DNA of 64,000 nucleotides from Lingula anatina (GCF_001039355.2 NW_019774436.1:24126-88125); one strand, 5' to 3'. Counted from the stretch's first letter, positions 10,861 through 23,673 are shown. Made by a program: numbers and translations. Notes: generated by a model not told the origin, from the sequence alone.

Positions 10861-13800
10861 GTCATCAACGAGTTATGTCTCGGGCGTGTCGGTATTTAGC
10901 TATGGACTGATAGTCATTCTGTGAACGAGTCTAGAGTACGCCCTGATATCATATTGAAAATTACGTTAAATATACTATCCACCTTCCTAATCGCTACTTT
11001 CCTAATAGCTTATAATACAGAACTATTATATAGGCGCTGAAAGCATTATTGTACCGGCAGGTGAGTACAGGCGACAGGGTGAGGTGACATGTGGTTTAAC
11101 AGAATGATGACTTGACACGAACTACTGGGTAGTGTGACTAACCTCAGTGGAAATTGGCATCAGCAGTTTATAATTGGAGGAATATAAGCAGAACTAGTAC
11201 GATGTGAATTTTACTAAGGCTGTTTTGTTATTGGTTAAAAAGTAAATAAATAAATAAATAAAGGTCTGTCGGATGCTATGGACACAGGGATCACTCTAAA
11301 AATGAAAAGTTGCCACCGACTCGCTATATTGATTCAGCCTAATCATTATTCGTAAACCTTGGTCGATTTTTCCTTAGATTAGTAGCTTTTTACCGGAAGG
11401 TGGGATAACGTAATCTATTTTACTAATAAAAGTACAAACACTACCTGTGTGCTGAAGGATCACAACATCACCGAAGGCTATTTGATAAGATAAATGGATA
11501 AACTGCTAATATATTAAACGGCTTTCGTGCCAAAAGTTTGAATTTATAAAAATATCATTTTACCACCCTTCACATTGGCTTGTAGATTGGATACAGACAA
11601 ATTCGTGCATGTTATTATTATTTTTGTCTTTCATAGTTGTTCATTATTTACGAAATATTTCAAACGACGTTTTGAAATAATAACGAGGACTCTTTTATTG
11701 TTAACACTCTAGGGGCGTGAACTTTGATATAAAAACATAAAAGATAATGAATTCTTTATGAAAAGTTATTGAATGCATTTGTATATTATGTTAGGGTTTG
11801 TGACAAGCATTCTTTTATTGGAGATCTTTTAAATATTTGTTGACCGATTTTTTAAGTAGAAAAATTTGGGTAAAAGGGATGTTATTTGTGGGTTGAACCG
11901 CCGAATTCGAAGTTCTCGGATTGCACTGCGACTTGCGTGCAGGTTGATTGTTGAGCGCACGATCAGGTAGCATTCCTGTGACGAATACGTGCGATCGTTT
12001 AGGGCTGTTCATGTTACCAGGTCGATATCTTCGTCGTAATTGCAATTGTTCTGCGTATTTGGTATTGTTATCATTTTATATGTATATCACTCATATCAGA
12101 ACGTGGTCAAGGCCTCCATTATCGACTATTTTTCATTTGTCTTTTTCCATTATATAAATCGTTTTAAACTATGTCCAGTAGCACTACGCTGTTCTGTTCA
12201 AGTATCAATTGTGACACCGACACCGCGCCATTATGCATAAACTAGAAAAATGCAATGATATATGTTGACAAAATTTGCTGGTAAAGAGATTTAGATGGAC
12301 AAGGGCCAAAATGTGGTTGCCCTCTGGTCGTATGAATATTGTTGCGCCTTACAATGGGTCAGTGATGATGAAGGGTCAAGTGGCCAGATGGGTGAAATGT
12401 CACCACCCTCCCACGGGCCGAGTGTAACGCGTGCCTGTTATTCGATAAAAAAGAAAGTAGGCAACAAGTTGCTTTTATTTAAAAGCAAAGAACAAATTTG
12501 CAACATGTTTGCTCATGGCTTTAACTTCATTATGGCGTGTGTTGAAGCGACTCCTTATACCGAAGAGTAAAGGTTAAAAACATAATGAAAACTACACCGT
12601 AATGTATTAGATTGTTCTTTAAACAAGCTAAGAAAGGGAAACCGCGCCTGGCAAGCTTTATCTTTGAATGCGCTTACTGTTTCTTTTGAAAACGTATTCG
12701 TGACGGTGTATCAGTATTTCCGATTTCAAACCTACGTTGTCTTCCATGGCTGTACGTTGTTAGGTGTGGGACCCTTTTAGCGGCCAATGAACAGCGAGAT
12801 TTTATATTGCATCCCCCCGCACAGATGTAAAGTTAAATAACTGCATATTTGCAGGGAAAAGGGCAACTAAAGCACCTATAGTACATTTGTCGACACTTTT
12901 GCTCAAGTACAAAAACTATTTAGTATTTGTTCATTCATTTAGGCCATAATACTAAGGGTCAGCCTTTGCTGATATTACTTTTATAGACGATATCTTATCT
13001 TGACCATGAACCAAGAGGCTGCGAGTTAGTCCAGAAAGAAACGACGAACCAAACCTCGTAGGAGTACCTGTTGCTTTATCGGCTCCACGTTAACATGACA
13101 GATTTTTTTCGATGAAGAAATCACAAGGGCGAGAGAGGAATTTCTCCAGATGAATTTAGTTTAATTGGAAACTACGCATTTGTCACCCTCTGGGGATAAC
13201 ACATACAAAATAGGGGGATTTGCACAACGTCCCAAAGGCGTGGGCCCTCACGCCCTCTCACAACGCACAGGTAGGGAATTATACTATAAATGAATTTGTG
13301 TCAGTCTGTCTTTTTATTTTTGTGACTAATTCGAATTTGCTTACACTTGTGGATCGCTACTTTGTTGACTGATGATAAATAAGAAAGCGCACCAAGATAT
13401 GGATAACGGTACGGGACATTTATTACACGTTGTAGTTGGGATTCTTTATTGATGAAAATGATGAAAAAGAACGTAAAACACGTTTTGTTTCTGGTGATAA
13501 ATGAATAGACCAAAACATCAAAATGAACTGAACAAAACTTACACACCAGGTGTGGATAATACGTTAACACGAAGCATATTGACATAAAGCGTTGTTTTCG
13601 TATTTCAGGAAAAATAGGTGTCTTTGAAATGTACTCGCGCGTGTTTATTTATCGATATTTGTTTGGGACTTCCAACAAAATATCAAGTGCCGTCGGTGGT
13701 TGCGCATTGTAAGCAGTATTGTGGAAACTTTCATGGAGCAACTATTGCTTGTCTCTAGAGTACACAGCTCTGTCTTTCTTCGATAGCGATGGTAGGTTCT

Positions 13801-16800
13801 AAAGTCAGCATTTGAATCGTGAATACATAATATATTAATATTGGGATTATTCTGTTCAGCTGAAGACACAATCATGTATGTTCGAAATGCTGCAGTTACC
13901 AATAATATTCATCTCGGCGTGAAAAGTCAACAGCAGTAAAACTGTCCTTCAGTCTGTAGATAAAAACCCATCTGGAAACATGGACCACGATCATCAAGAA
14001 TTCGTACAAAGAAGACTTTTTTGCAACGTTTTATTGCTGAATGGGCAATCTGTTTCAAAGCATTTGGGTGCATGGTCCTATTGCGGCAAGTCAGGCTTAT
14101 CGAAAGTTTTGTTTTGGAATGTGTATACTATAGTGGGAACAAAAAGCACGCACTGGCTTGTCATTGAGGGAAAACCACCTATTGATTCCAGATGAAAGTT
14201 AGTCTGGGGAGGTTAGCGCTTTGGATGAGCAGTCACCGAATTGGTCATTTAACGCACTGACCATTCCGCATGGGTTGGAATTGCATTTAATTCGCGCATT
14301 GAGTAAGTTCACTGCGATTTGTATGTCTTGCAGGTGTCGGTCGCTCTGCTCATGTACTGGTATACGCCTACATTCACTGCCGCAAATAATGTTGATTTTG
14401 CGTACTTCAAGTTGATATGCATGTGTGGCTCTCTCCACAGTTGGGCCCATATTACAAAAGTCGGCTGAAAGAGAGATTTTACGCTTAATCGAATTATGTT
14501 ATAATCCTCCCTTATCATATCATGCGAAGTATTACACCACTCTGAAAATATAGAATGTTTAACATAGCTGGGGAATAAGACTGTGAGACTAAATGAAAAT
14601 CAACATAACTTTATGTGAAGAAGTTTTTCAAGTATATACAGCTGTGTCCATGTCCCCATTTTCGAAATTCGTCTTATTGACTGATGTGACCGCCTTAATG
14701 TTGGTCCACGCCTTGTTGTGCATTGTTATTTGAAACAAATGGTAAAGTTATTTGACAGTACAATTTAAGTACTTTGCGTTTGGAAAACTTAAGTAGCTTG
14801 CAGGGCATTTCAAATTAAATTACTTGGACATTTAAAATCTGAACAGTCTTAAAAATGTTTCGATGCAAGCTTGAAGGTGCAATAGAGGTTAAACCTAAAG
14901 GCTGCATTACATTGTAAATCGCAGACTTAGGGCCTTGAAAAGAGTACATCGATAATTTCTCTCTTACTCTTACTCTTTGTACGGAAAAGGAAAAAGAACA
15001 GAAAACCTGCATGAAAGAGTGTATTAGCATGCAGCAAGAAGGATAGGGGTTATCCATTCCACCAGAAAAGAAAAAAATTAAGGGATAAACGTTTTCGACT
15101 CACCACGCCCAATTATATAAAAAATGTTTTTGTTCACGGTTCATTTCTGGTGCAGGTAAATCGATCAAAACGTAAACAACCCGACAAGGACACCTGGTTG
15201 CTCTACTCAGGCAAGCGATATTTATTAATGGACCCGAAGGCTTCATCTATATTATTAAATCAACCCCCCCCCCCACCAAAAAAAAAGGGAGAGAAAAGAA
15301 AAAAGAAAGAAAGAAAAAAGTCCAATCGCTATTCATGAACACGCATTTTAAATGCAGCCTGGGGAAATTAATTCGTCGCATAATAGCAACTATGGTCAGG
15401 TAATAATACCTGTTACACAGCGCTTTGATACGGTTAAATTCACGGTGGAAGTAAAGGGCTTTTTTCTATTCATTTCAAACATGATGTTTCGGGGTTAACT
15501 GCCTGTGTTAGCTCCTAAAAGAAAATGTGCTTAGACTGAAACACGTTCATCAATTGTCAGCATAAGTGTAGTGTTGAGCAGAAACGCTTTTACTGACACG
15601 TCTTGAATACTCAGTGCGTGCTTCTTACATTTGATAATGATTCAAATAAGAAGAAACGCGTGGGAAAGGGTTTTCATAACACCGATTTAAACGCAAGTGC
15701 TCATGTCGGACCTGAAATACCCTATACAAATTTTTCCTAATTATGTTAAGCATATAAGATTATACCTCCGCGTTTAACCTGAAATGAACGATACGGTGAG
15801 TGAAATATTTTGAATAAGTTAGTCAGTAACAGTCCTGCACCATGGGTAAAGGTTTAACTCTTGTTGAATTTTTAAAATATATATATTTTTTAAATTGGAA
15901 ATGAAAATATAGAGACAAAACGCAAAACCCGAAAAGATAACATTGTATCTTGGCAAATAAAAATTTAACAGTGACTTATGTAGGGTAGGTGGTTGATGCG
16001 CAAGGTCTATGTTACCTTCCTCAATTTTGCTTCTCCCACTCCACCACCCCCCACCTCTCAGCGACTGCAATGGCTCGCGTACGTATTGCGCGGTTTTCTA
16101 ACTACCTATACTAGTATTTATATGCATTCGGGTCATTTACATCTAACTTGCCATATGTTGGATCCCAGACTTAACTGTTATAAGAACATTTGTGTTTGTG
16201 ATGTGTAGGAGGAATATGTTAAAAATACCAATCCATCGTGTGAATGAAAAAAAAGGGCCATACCTCAACTCACTCATATTACACCTTGTAGGTCTGAAAT
16301 ATACAATCATTTCTCTCATCATATACTTGTATTTAAAACCACGCCTTCACTGTAAACAACAGTGTGAAACTTGTTTTCTGCATGTAAAACATAAGAAAAC
16401 TGTGCTCCAACCATGCCCTATCTCACACCTATTAGGTAGTGTGAGTGGCGTCCACTTGAACCAGGCACATGCCTTTTTTCATTGTTCTGGCATACATTTA
16501 ATTACGGATATACCTCTCTCCCTAAGGCGATGGGTGTCACTTTTCAAAAGGAAGCAGCATTTACGATGCGTAATGATAATCCGAAGCAGACACCCCGAAT
16601 TTCAGAACACCTTGGAAAACGCTCACTTTGGGCTTACTTAAGCCAAGAAGTTATAACTTCTTGCTTAAGCAGCCATTCACACAAACAGTGACGGAAAGTG
16701 CAGGGTAAGATAAGTCACCGACGGTGCTGTGAGGCTCAAAAGGCCGCTATGTGACTGATACTTGAAAAGTGGTTGCTCAGCACGAAGGTGCATCTACGCG

Positions 16801-19800
16801 ACACAGTGGTACCGATTATCATACCTAGCGTCTCAGTTACATGTTCTCAGTTAAGAACACGACCTATAGGATAAATCTACTTCTTACCGTCAACGCAGTG
16901 AAATAATGTGCTCCCCAAAGCAAATTTGAAGTTTAAACACTGGTTGATATGGCCATCCTTTTGTGTGCTTGATTTACGGGGCACTTACAACCTGCCAATA
17001 TTTTTCACACGGCAAAGTATAAAAGGGGTATAGATTTCACTATATTTCATGATATCGACTGCTTATTTTGTTTGTAAGCGTCAAAACAGTGTTTAGCAAA
17101 CCTACACTAATATAAGAAAAAGTGCTACATGTATAAGGAGCAATCTAAAATTTTCAAGAAACCCGGAATCAACGCTTGGTAAGAACATGTAGGACGTTGG
17201 AGCGTGCTCGTGTCCCTTGCCTATAAACAATTAATATTAATAACTGTACACTTTGACAAATACTAAATCGTTTTTTTCGTCCAAGCTGTACACAATAATT
17301 TGATATGTTAATAAGGTTGGTCCGCGTTTTTCTCAAAGAAAAGTAATCTTACTTTTTGTATTGCCAAGTCTTAACCTGTCGTGTAAAAGATAAAGAACAC
17401 ATAAATTTTCATTTTGATTTGGAAAAAAACTCTTCATCTCGGTGCGTGTTTGGGCGAGTTTTTCAAACCCCTTGTGTACTCCATAAATGCAAAACGTATA
17501 GTAACCCAGGATCGAAAAAGATGTAAATCACTGGTGAATAGGGACACTGATGCAATTAATGTACTTAATCTGGAAATACAGTTTTGACTGTTTCCGTCAT
17601 ATCAAAGTTGCCGTTTACACAGTAAATCTCATTCCAAAAACCTGCAATTAACATATTTGAATTGTTGATTTGTAAATACACACTTTGATAAACTTTCGTT
17701 CCTGCTTGTAAGATGTAGAATGGGAATCAACACAATCAGTTCAAGTCAAGTTCAGATAAGTCAAGTTCAAACAACACGTTACAAAATAACGTCATTTAGA
17801 AGCTGATAAATTTGTTCATTATTCTTTACTGGATTAACCGTAGAAAAGCAGTGCATGTAGCTGGCTGTTTACCCTTTACAGGGGTTACAGATTGATTTTT
17901 CACAAGATATCCACAGATGTGTCTATGGCTAATTATGTGCACATTTCTGCACTGTATCCAGCGATAATTTTCGGATTTTTTGCACAAAATTGGCTTCATC
18001 ACTGAGGTGGTCTCTAATAGAGAGTACTGAAAGTCCAAGATCTTCGTTTTTCGCCCCAATCCCCCAATGATGAATTAAAGATGGCTCTTTGGATCTCAGG
18101 ACGTAACTTTTCTCTTTGTCTTTGCGTGTGTATGGTGGGTGGGTTCACTTGTTGTCTTGCATCTACCGGTATAAAAATGTCATTTCATTGAAAGTTCTTT
18201 GAAACCGGTAAAACTGGTACGCTAAAAACGTACTATTGTCTGACGAAAAAAGTTTTGTAGAGCAACATATTGAGAATATGGAATGGTAGATGAATAAAGG
18301 TGAAATATGGAGACCCGACGTATTCTAGAATAACAAATACTTTACACGCCTCAAGTCCTCTGATAAGCAGCTGGTCTCACCGCTTGCCTAAAATTGTTCA
18401 TGGTAAATGCTGATCTAGACATCACAAATAAGGGTTTGGGTTTGATATCAATAAAGGTGGTTGAATTTTTTTACAATTGTCTGGGATTTCATCCTACAAG
18501 TTCGAGAATCTCGAAGAGAAAACTACTAGTAAGGCCTACTCAGTGACTGTCTTAACGGAAAGAAAAAAGACAAGATGGCAATTTTTCTTTTTTTATAAGA
18601 ACCACGTACCTTGTTACTAAGATGGGTCATTAAAAAACGAGAAAAATAAACACAAATGGATAGCTGTTTCGCACAAGTGGATGGGAAACTCTATCCAGAC
18701 AATGATTTCGTTTAGACTAAGTGTCATTTAACATATATTATTATCGAAAACGACAACAAAAGTCCTCAGCTTCACGTGAATCGATCAAAAGTTCATCTAC
18801 GCACTGTAAGCGTTTTATATTGGTATAATAGCAGAATGCTGGACAGAAAAACAACAACGACAACAATACCGACGTCTGTACAAGAGGGTAAAAATAAGCG
18901 TGAATTAGACTCTACGTAAGCACATCTGTTATTTGTACAGCGCACGCCTTAGTGTATTAGATGACAACCGCGAACAAACTCATATTTTATTGTATAAGGT
19001 CAATTTTATGAGGTCACAGGCAGATCGCTTTTATTCAAATATTGACATTTCTTTCATTTAATGTATAATAATGGAGGGTGGAGCTGATTTTGTGAATAAA
19101 TGAAATAGGGAAAATAAAAACAATTTCAGATTGGCCGTCTAATATTTAAAAAAAACCTTGGTTTTCAATCAGGGAAAGGTTTGAACTGAATATTTTCAAA
19201 ACCCCATGCTGAAACTACTATGGCAGAAAGACCACCCCATGCAGTGAAAATATTAGCAGAAAGCGGCACCTTTAAAAATAATTTTACCTCTATTTAGAGA
19301 AAACGTCGGATGAGGCCTGTAATCACAAAATAAAACGGTGAATTTGCTCTCAGGAAGAAATTTAAAAACCTTACAGATCTACAGTTTGCATTGTTTTCAG
19401 CACGGAGTTATATGTAGATTTGCAACCTTGTTTTGACTCAATTAAAAAAAGCTTGTTGAACTTTTATTGTCAATTTATCTTAAGTCGTTCATTGTAATAG
19501 ACCTATCACTTGCTAGTACATGTATTACTACTTACAACTATTTCTGGTAAACTGGTAAAAAATTAATTCAACTGTTTTTATCTCATTTAAGTGTCGTTCA
19601 GTAGAAAATTGCAGTGTCAAAATAAAAAAGCCCTGTAAGATTGGTCCAAGTCGGAACCTACTTTATCACATAAATTAGGCATGGTTATAGCTAAACTGAT
19701 CAATTGCCAATTAGCAACTGGGCAATTTACGTAAAAACGATGGCTGATATAGGCCTAAAATAAAACACCTGTATTTAGTTCAATGTGAGTGTCTGGTCGA

Positions 19801-20802
19801 TCTTCTCTACAAATCTGGTGACTTGCATGATTGGAAATCAAGATATCAGATGCATGTTGCTGTTTCTACTCCATACAAAATGAATGAATAAATTTATTTT
19901 TCACACCGTTCCCTCGGCGAGACAAAAAACCTAAAAGGCCTATCATTTGATGAAATCGAAAATGCCCCACCTTTCCACATTTTAGGGATCTTGGTATATC
20001 ACACTTTTAGTTTGGACAGGTGCCCAAATTAAGCTACCCAAAATACGAAAAAAAAAAAAAAGACATTCCTGTAGGCTAGTAGGCCTACTAGTAGGCCTAG
20101 GCCCTACGTTTGGTCATCATGTAGAAGGCCTACAGATAGGGGGGCCTATTTTGTTTTTAATCATTAACGAGCCTCAAAACACCGATATAATTCAAGGAAG
20201 TGTACAGAAAAATTCATCTTCAATTGTTTACTACCTTATTTTGAATGAAAAAAATGTAGCCTATTCTTGAACGACGCGATCGCATCCGAAGACGCACTGT
20301 ATTTGCTTGCGCAATAAAACTGAATGAGTTGCTTTTTATTGCGCTAGTTGAGAAAACACAGCCATTGCACATCCTCACTAAAACGAATTGTGTTATTCAC
20401 TAGCCGAATCGTGAATGTGCCACACTATCACAACCAGAATGTCAGCATACTAGTAAGCCTGTTCTTCGTTGTGTTCCTCTATATCCTCATTTATATCTTA
20501 CAGAATATCACTGCAGGAAGCGACCACAACGACGACAAAGTTCCACGGTCGTCTGCAACAAGGGAGTTGAAAATGGAAGAAGAGCGAATTCATCCAGCCG
20601 ATGTCAGCTGGTCATCAGTGTTTTCACAACGTGGGTTTGCCTAAGTAAGTCATATCGCAGTCTACATGCTCACATTTTAAAAGTTATAGAGAATAACTTA
20701 CATCATGAGGGGATGTATCGAGAACAATTGTGACAAGAAGAAAACAACAACTAGTGTGTGTGTTTTGGGGGTGATTTGGAAAATAGATGTAAAGGAAAGC
20801 AT

Positions 20803-20924
20803 ATCATACTGTTCAGTTCACAAATATAATCCCCAGATTTGTTAAATAACTTTAATGGAGTTGCTTCTTGTACACCCAACTCATTTTTTATGGCCTAGCT
20901 TACATGTAATTATATAACGCAAGT
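20803..20924 (+). repeat. Left copy of a ~120-bp dispersed direct repeat
   Basis: TGTTCAGTTCACAAATATAA, CCCAGA.TTGTTA and TTTAATGGAGTTGCTT recur in the same order and strand at 23674-23795. The left copy continues after an inserted MITE, at 21094-21120 (CATGTGCAATTTGAGTAA versus TGTGTGCAATTTGAATAA on the right). The two copies bracket the THAP-containing segment. Confidence 0.8.
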
Positions 20925-21093
20925 CAGGGGTGGATTCAGAGTTATTTTCTGACAGTCTTCCAAATTATCTTTGTTGATCCATCCTCCATTTTTTGACCGT
21001 CTTCCGACAGAAATAATTAGATACCCGTCAATGTAAACTTGAAAATCTGACCGTCTTCCGGAAGACCCAGAAGACCCCCTAAATCCGCCCCTG
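20925..21093 (+). mobile_element. hAT-like MITE (CAGGGG...CCCCTG ends), 169 bp
   Basis: The left end reads CAGGGGTGGATTCAGAG. The reverse complement of the right end reads CAGGGGCGGATTTAGGG. Such CAGGGGCGGAT ends are common on hAT-family miniature elements. CAAGT flanks it on both sides (20920-20924 and 21094-21098). The same locus in the paralogous repeat at 23674-23795 lacks the insert, so the boundaries are fixed by an empty site. A 5 bp duplication is shorter than the usual hAT 8 bp, so the superfamily is provisional. Internal motif GACCGTCTTCCG recurs in both orientations. Confidence 0.8.
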
Positions 21094-21307
21094 CAAGTGG
21101 ACATGTGCAATTTGAGTAATACAGTGTTTTCCACTGTCACGTGACTTCCGCTAAATTCTCCATGAGAACACGAGATTTTGCGGGATTTGAAGTTTCAAGG
21201 GGCAAGTGTGGAGTGTACATGACTGACGCCATATCGACGAGTGCTCGTTTCGATCTGAATTTTCAAGGATTTGTAACATGATAACACCTGATTTTTTTTC
21301 GAAAACA

Positions 21308-21600
21308 CATTCATGCGAGTACTTGGAATAGAAATTTAACGGACGTACCTGATGACTTTTCCAAGAAAGAACTGAAAACGTATCTCATAGACAGCAAGGA
21401 TAGGACATATGATAAGAAATTTGTGCAGACATTCAAAAGTCTGAAACTTATTATTCAAGATGGATATGTGCAGAAAATCTACACAACAGCTTTAGTGGAC
21501 CACTCTGTGTCACCAGAAAACTGCCATGTTTAAAGCTAGACGAAAACAACAGGCCATATTTGAATCAGAACCATAGCTTGCCTACTTCACTCAAGTCCAG
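21308..21600 (+). pseudogene. Degraded coding remnant, possibly of a SWIM-finger/YqaJ-type accessory protein
   Basis: An open stretch ends at TAA 21532-21534. It contains TWNRNLTDVPDDFSKKELK, then YLIDSKDRTYDKKFVQTF and IIQDGYVQKIYT. The wording resembles the N-terminal part of a family of multi-copy invertebrate proteins with SWIM-type zinc fingers that I remember only loosely. Immediately after the stop, another frame reads KARRKQQAIFESEP, which suggests a one-base insertion broke the frame near 21530. There is no start codon in frame close by. I hold the family name weakly. Confidence 0.35.
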
Positions 21601-21973
21601 GGTCAAATGGTTGTGCACAACATTCATGTGTATGATTTTGTTTTGTGCATAGAGAAGGATCTCTTCATTGAATCTGTTCTGTTTGATGCTGTTCATTGGG
21701 TATCTGTGGTTCCTAAACTGACCAGTTTTTACAAGACATTCATTTTGACAGAGTTGGTGTACGCTACTATTAAACATTTTTTTTCATTCAAAAATTCAAG
21801 CTTTATTCTACACATGCATTAAATACCAAACTGAGAATATGTGCAATATTATTCTGCATTGTGATCTTGGGTTGTGAAAATCTTTAGTGTTTTATTTTCA
21901 TGCTGTTATAATAATCCTTGCATGATAATAGTCTTTTTTTTTTTTTTTTTTTTTTGAAAAATATTTTTTCTTT

Positions 21974-22345
21974 TGTGTATTTAACATGGATATAGATATT
22001 GAATAACACTGTGATAAAGTAAATGTTTTAAAATATGGTTGTATCAGATGGTGCTTTTATATAGGTTTTACTGGAATACAGTAGAAAGGAAATGGTTCTC
22101 AGGAGTGAACTTTCATCTTTTTAGACTAGATTTTTATTTTATTGATCAGTTGATGCAGGATTCAAGTGCAATTTCTATATATTTTATGTATTTAGCAGTG
22201 CAATAGATATTTAATTACATTGTGATATAGTAATGTTTTTAATTATAACTTGGTCTCAGATGATGGTGCTTTAAATTAATATTTCCCATGTAGGTTGGTT
22301 TAATTTTACTCAGGTTTTAATGTGCAGCTTTTTTAGATTAATTTT
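21974..22345. repeat. Diverged tandem duplication, period about 215 bp
   Basis: TAGATATTGAATAACACTGT, GATAAAGTAAATGTTTT and CAGATGGTGCTTTTA (21993-22060) recur in order as TAGATATTTAATTACATTGT, GATATAGTAATGTTTTT and CAGATGATGGTGCTTTA (22204-22273). The copies differ at many bases. A T-homopolymer (21934-21955) lies just upstream. Confidence 0.65.
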
Positions 22346-22526
22346 AACTGGAAGATGGCACGATGCTAGTGCATTTACTAGTACAGTAATTTATTTGCAG
22401 CAACAGCTCAGCAGTGAACAAATCAAATATCTCTGTGATTATATTTTTGTACGCAGTTTTACTTTTCTAAATAAAACGATGAAAGAAAGTAAATGTGCTG
22501 TGATCAGCTTCTTCAATATAATTTTT

Positions 22527-22874
22527 CTACTCTCCGCCGCTTCGGCCCATGTCGCACTTGAAATACTGTTTAGCCATTTTGTGTGACTTTGGTAAATCAG
22601 CTGATGGTACTGCATCAATAGTCATACTATCTTTCCTGTTTGGTTTCCCGGATTGGAAGTGACAGCCACATACTTTGAAGTTGTCAGTTATATTTTGCAA
22701 TGAAATGTTCGAACGACCAGCAGCACTAATCCATAGCAATTTCAGATGTCTGGCCTTTGGAAATACAAAAAAAAAAAAAAAAAAAAGAAAAAAGAAAAAA
22801 AAACTACAAACATTGTCTATTCTACCTCTCCGGTGGCTGCAGTTATACACACAGCAGTTGTCATGACTACCCAT
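22527..22874 (-). CDS. THAP-type zinc-finger protein, single-exon ORF with poly-Phe insert
   Basis: A 115-aa frame opening MGSHDNCC. THAP (C2CH) features are in order: CCVYNC near residues 7-12, FPKARH at ~38-43, a W in LLWISAAGR (~47), CGCHF as the C-x2-H pair (~69-73) and the AVPS box (~88). THAP domains bind DNA and occur in transcription factors and in P-element-type transposases. Between the first cysteines and FPK lies a run of about a dozen Phe with one Leu, encoded by the A-rich tract 22767-22803 of the plus strand. A normal THAP domain has only one or two aromatic residues there. The frame stops 27 residues after AVPS with no coiled coil, so it is either a short THAP protein, one exon of a longer gene, or a transposon relic. 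Confidence 0.6.
   Translation of the reverse strand: MGSHDNCCVYNCSHRRGRIDNVCSFFFFFLFFFFFFVFPKARHLKLLWISAAGRSNISLQNITDNFKVCGCHFQSGKPNRKDSMTIDAVPSADLPKSHKMAKQYFKCDMGRSGGE
22767..22803. repeat. A-rich homopolymer tract inside the THAP frame
   Basis: Thirty-seven bases of A broken by two G. It keeps the THAP frame open on the other strand but is prone to slippage and sequencing error, so the length, and hence the frame, should be treated with caution. Confidence 0.9.
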
Positions 22875-23137
22875 TACCGATAAATGCGAAGAGCGGGATA
22901 TCTACTTTACATCGTGACAGCCGTCCATGAAGGCCCCTTCAACTCTTGCCCCCTGAGAAACAGTCCCGCACAAAATGGCGCGAACTGCGCATGCACACGA
23001 TTTCGTGGAAAACACTCTATTAGATAAGTATATGCACTCTTTGCCATGCTGTTTGTTGGTGATTCTATTGAAAGACTAAACACTCAAAGACTCAAATCAA
23101 TATCAAAGACTTTAAAACATAAGGTGCTCAATTGCCT

Positions 23138-23479
23138 GCACTAGTAGGCTTGATTTGGTCTTGAAGTGCAATTTAAGATCACAAATAGTCTTACATGATC
23201 GTAAACCTTGATTCAGACCATTTCTGCACTGACAGCCAATTAAGTTGTCTCCCCTTACTCATTCTCCCATTGTGAGCAGAGGTGTCCTCTATTGTGAGGA
23301 GAGGTATCCCCCATTGTGAGGAGAGGAAGCTGCTTGATTACTTAAGTGGATGTTAGATCATTTTTAATCTTAAAAGCAGATTCAGTCCATTTTAAGACTA
23401 CTGCTGTAATGATCAAGACAGTGTTAGATCATTTGTGATCTTAAATTGCACTTTAAGACCAAATCCAGCCCACTAGTGC
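23138..23479. mobile_element. Foldback MITE with ~60-bp inverted arms
   Basis: The left arm (from 23138) reads GCACTAGTAGGCTTGATTTG then GTCTTGAAGTGCAATTTAAG and ATCACAAAT. The reverse complement of the right arm (ending 23479) reads GCACTAGTGGGCTGGATTTG then GTCTTAAAGTGCAATTTAAG and ATCACAAAT. Arms are about 90% identical over roughly 60 bp. The centre holds three ~22 bp tandem units built on CATTGTGAGGAGAGG (about 23269-23332). No clear target site duplication is visible. A second family from the two MITEs above, judged by ends. Confidence 0.82.
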
Positions 23480-23673
23480 TGGTTTCCCTATATTGATAAT
23501 GAAAGATATAAATTAAAGGGTTTTATCCCAGGTTTTCCCCAGAGCCTGTCCATAAAGTGTTCTTTTATTAATATGTTTTGCTTTGTTTATATTCTAAATA
23601 TTATATGTAGAGTGAATGTCTCCAACATGTTTAATGAAAAAAAAGATGTTTTTTTATTCTGGTAAAAAATGAA

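Larger units (their letters stand above)
7728..20802. other. 13-kb stretch without a supportable gene
   Basis: Open frames are short and none has a recognisable domain or a convincing pair of splice sites. Contents I can name: a (TA)n run at 9849-9892, two exact-phase 25 bp units at 10811-10860, a poly-C/poly-A stretch near 15261-15320, and a cluster of TAGGCCTA palindromes at 20075-20105. The first few hundred bases after 7727 should hold the SAMD15-like promoter. I see no TATA box or clear initiator there. Confidence 0.5.

Noticed and set aside
15150-15338. Lys-rich plus-strand frame
   Set aside because: It arises from a poly-C/poly-A simple repeat.
16192-16641. A 149-codon plus-strand open frame
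   Set aside because: The longest frame in the gene-free interval, but without a domain, splice context or clear start. Length is within chance for this much sequence.
20348-20644. A 98-codon frame with a hydrophobic segment, ending next to a GTAAGT
   Set aside because: The stop codon TAA lies immediately before the donor-like site, so it cannot splice in frame to the mucin exon at 24638. Considered as a signal-peptide exon and dropped.
22320-22586. Plus-strand frame whose second half looks like a signal peptide (KCAVISFFNIIFLLSAAS)
   Set aside because: The end is simply the opposite strand of the THAP frame, and there is no phase-1 donor to join it to the mucin-like gene.
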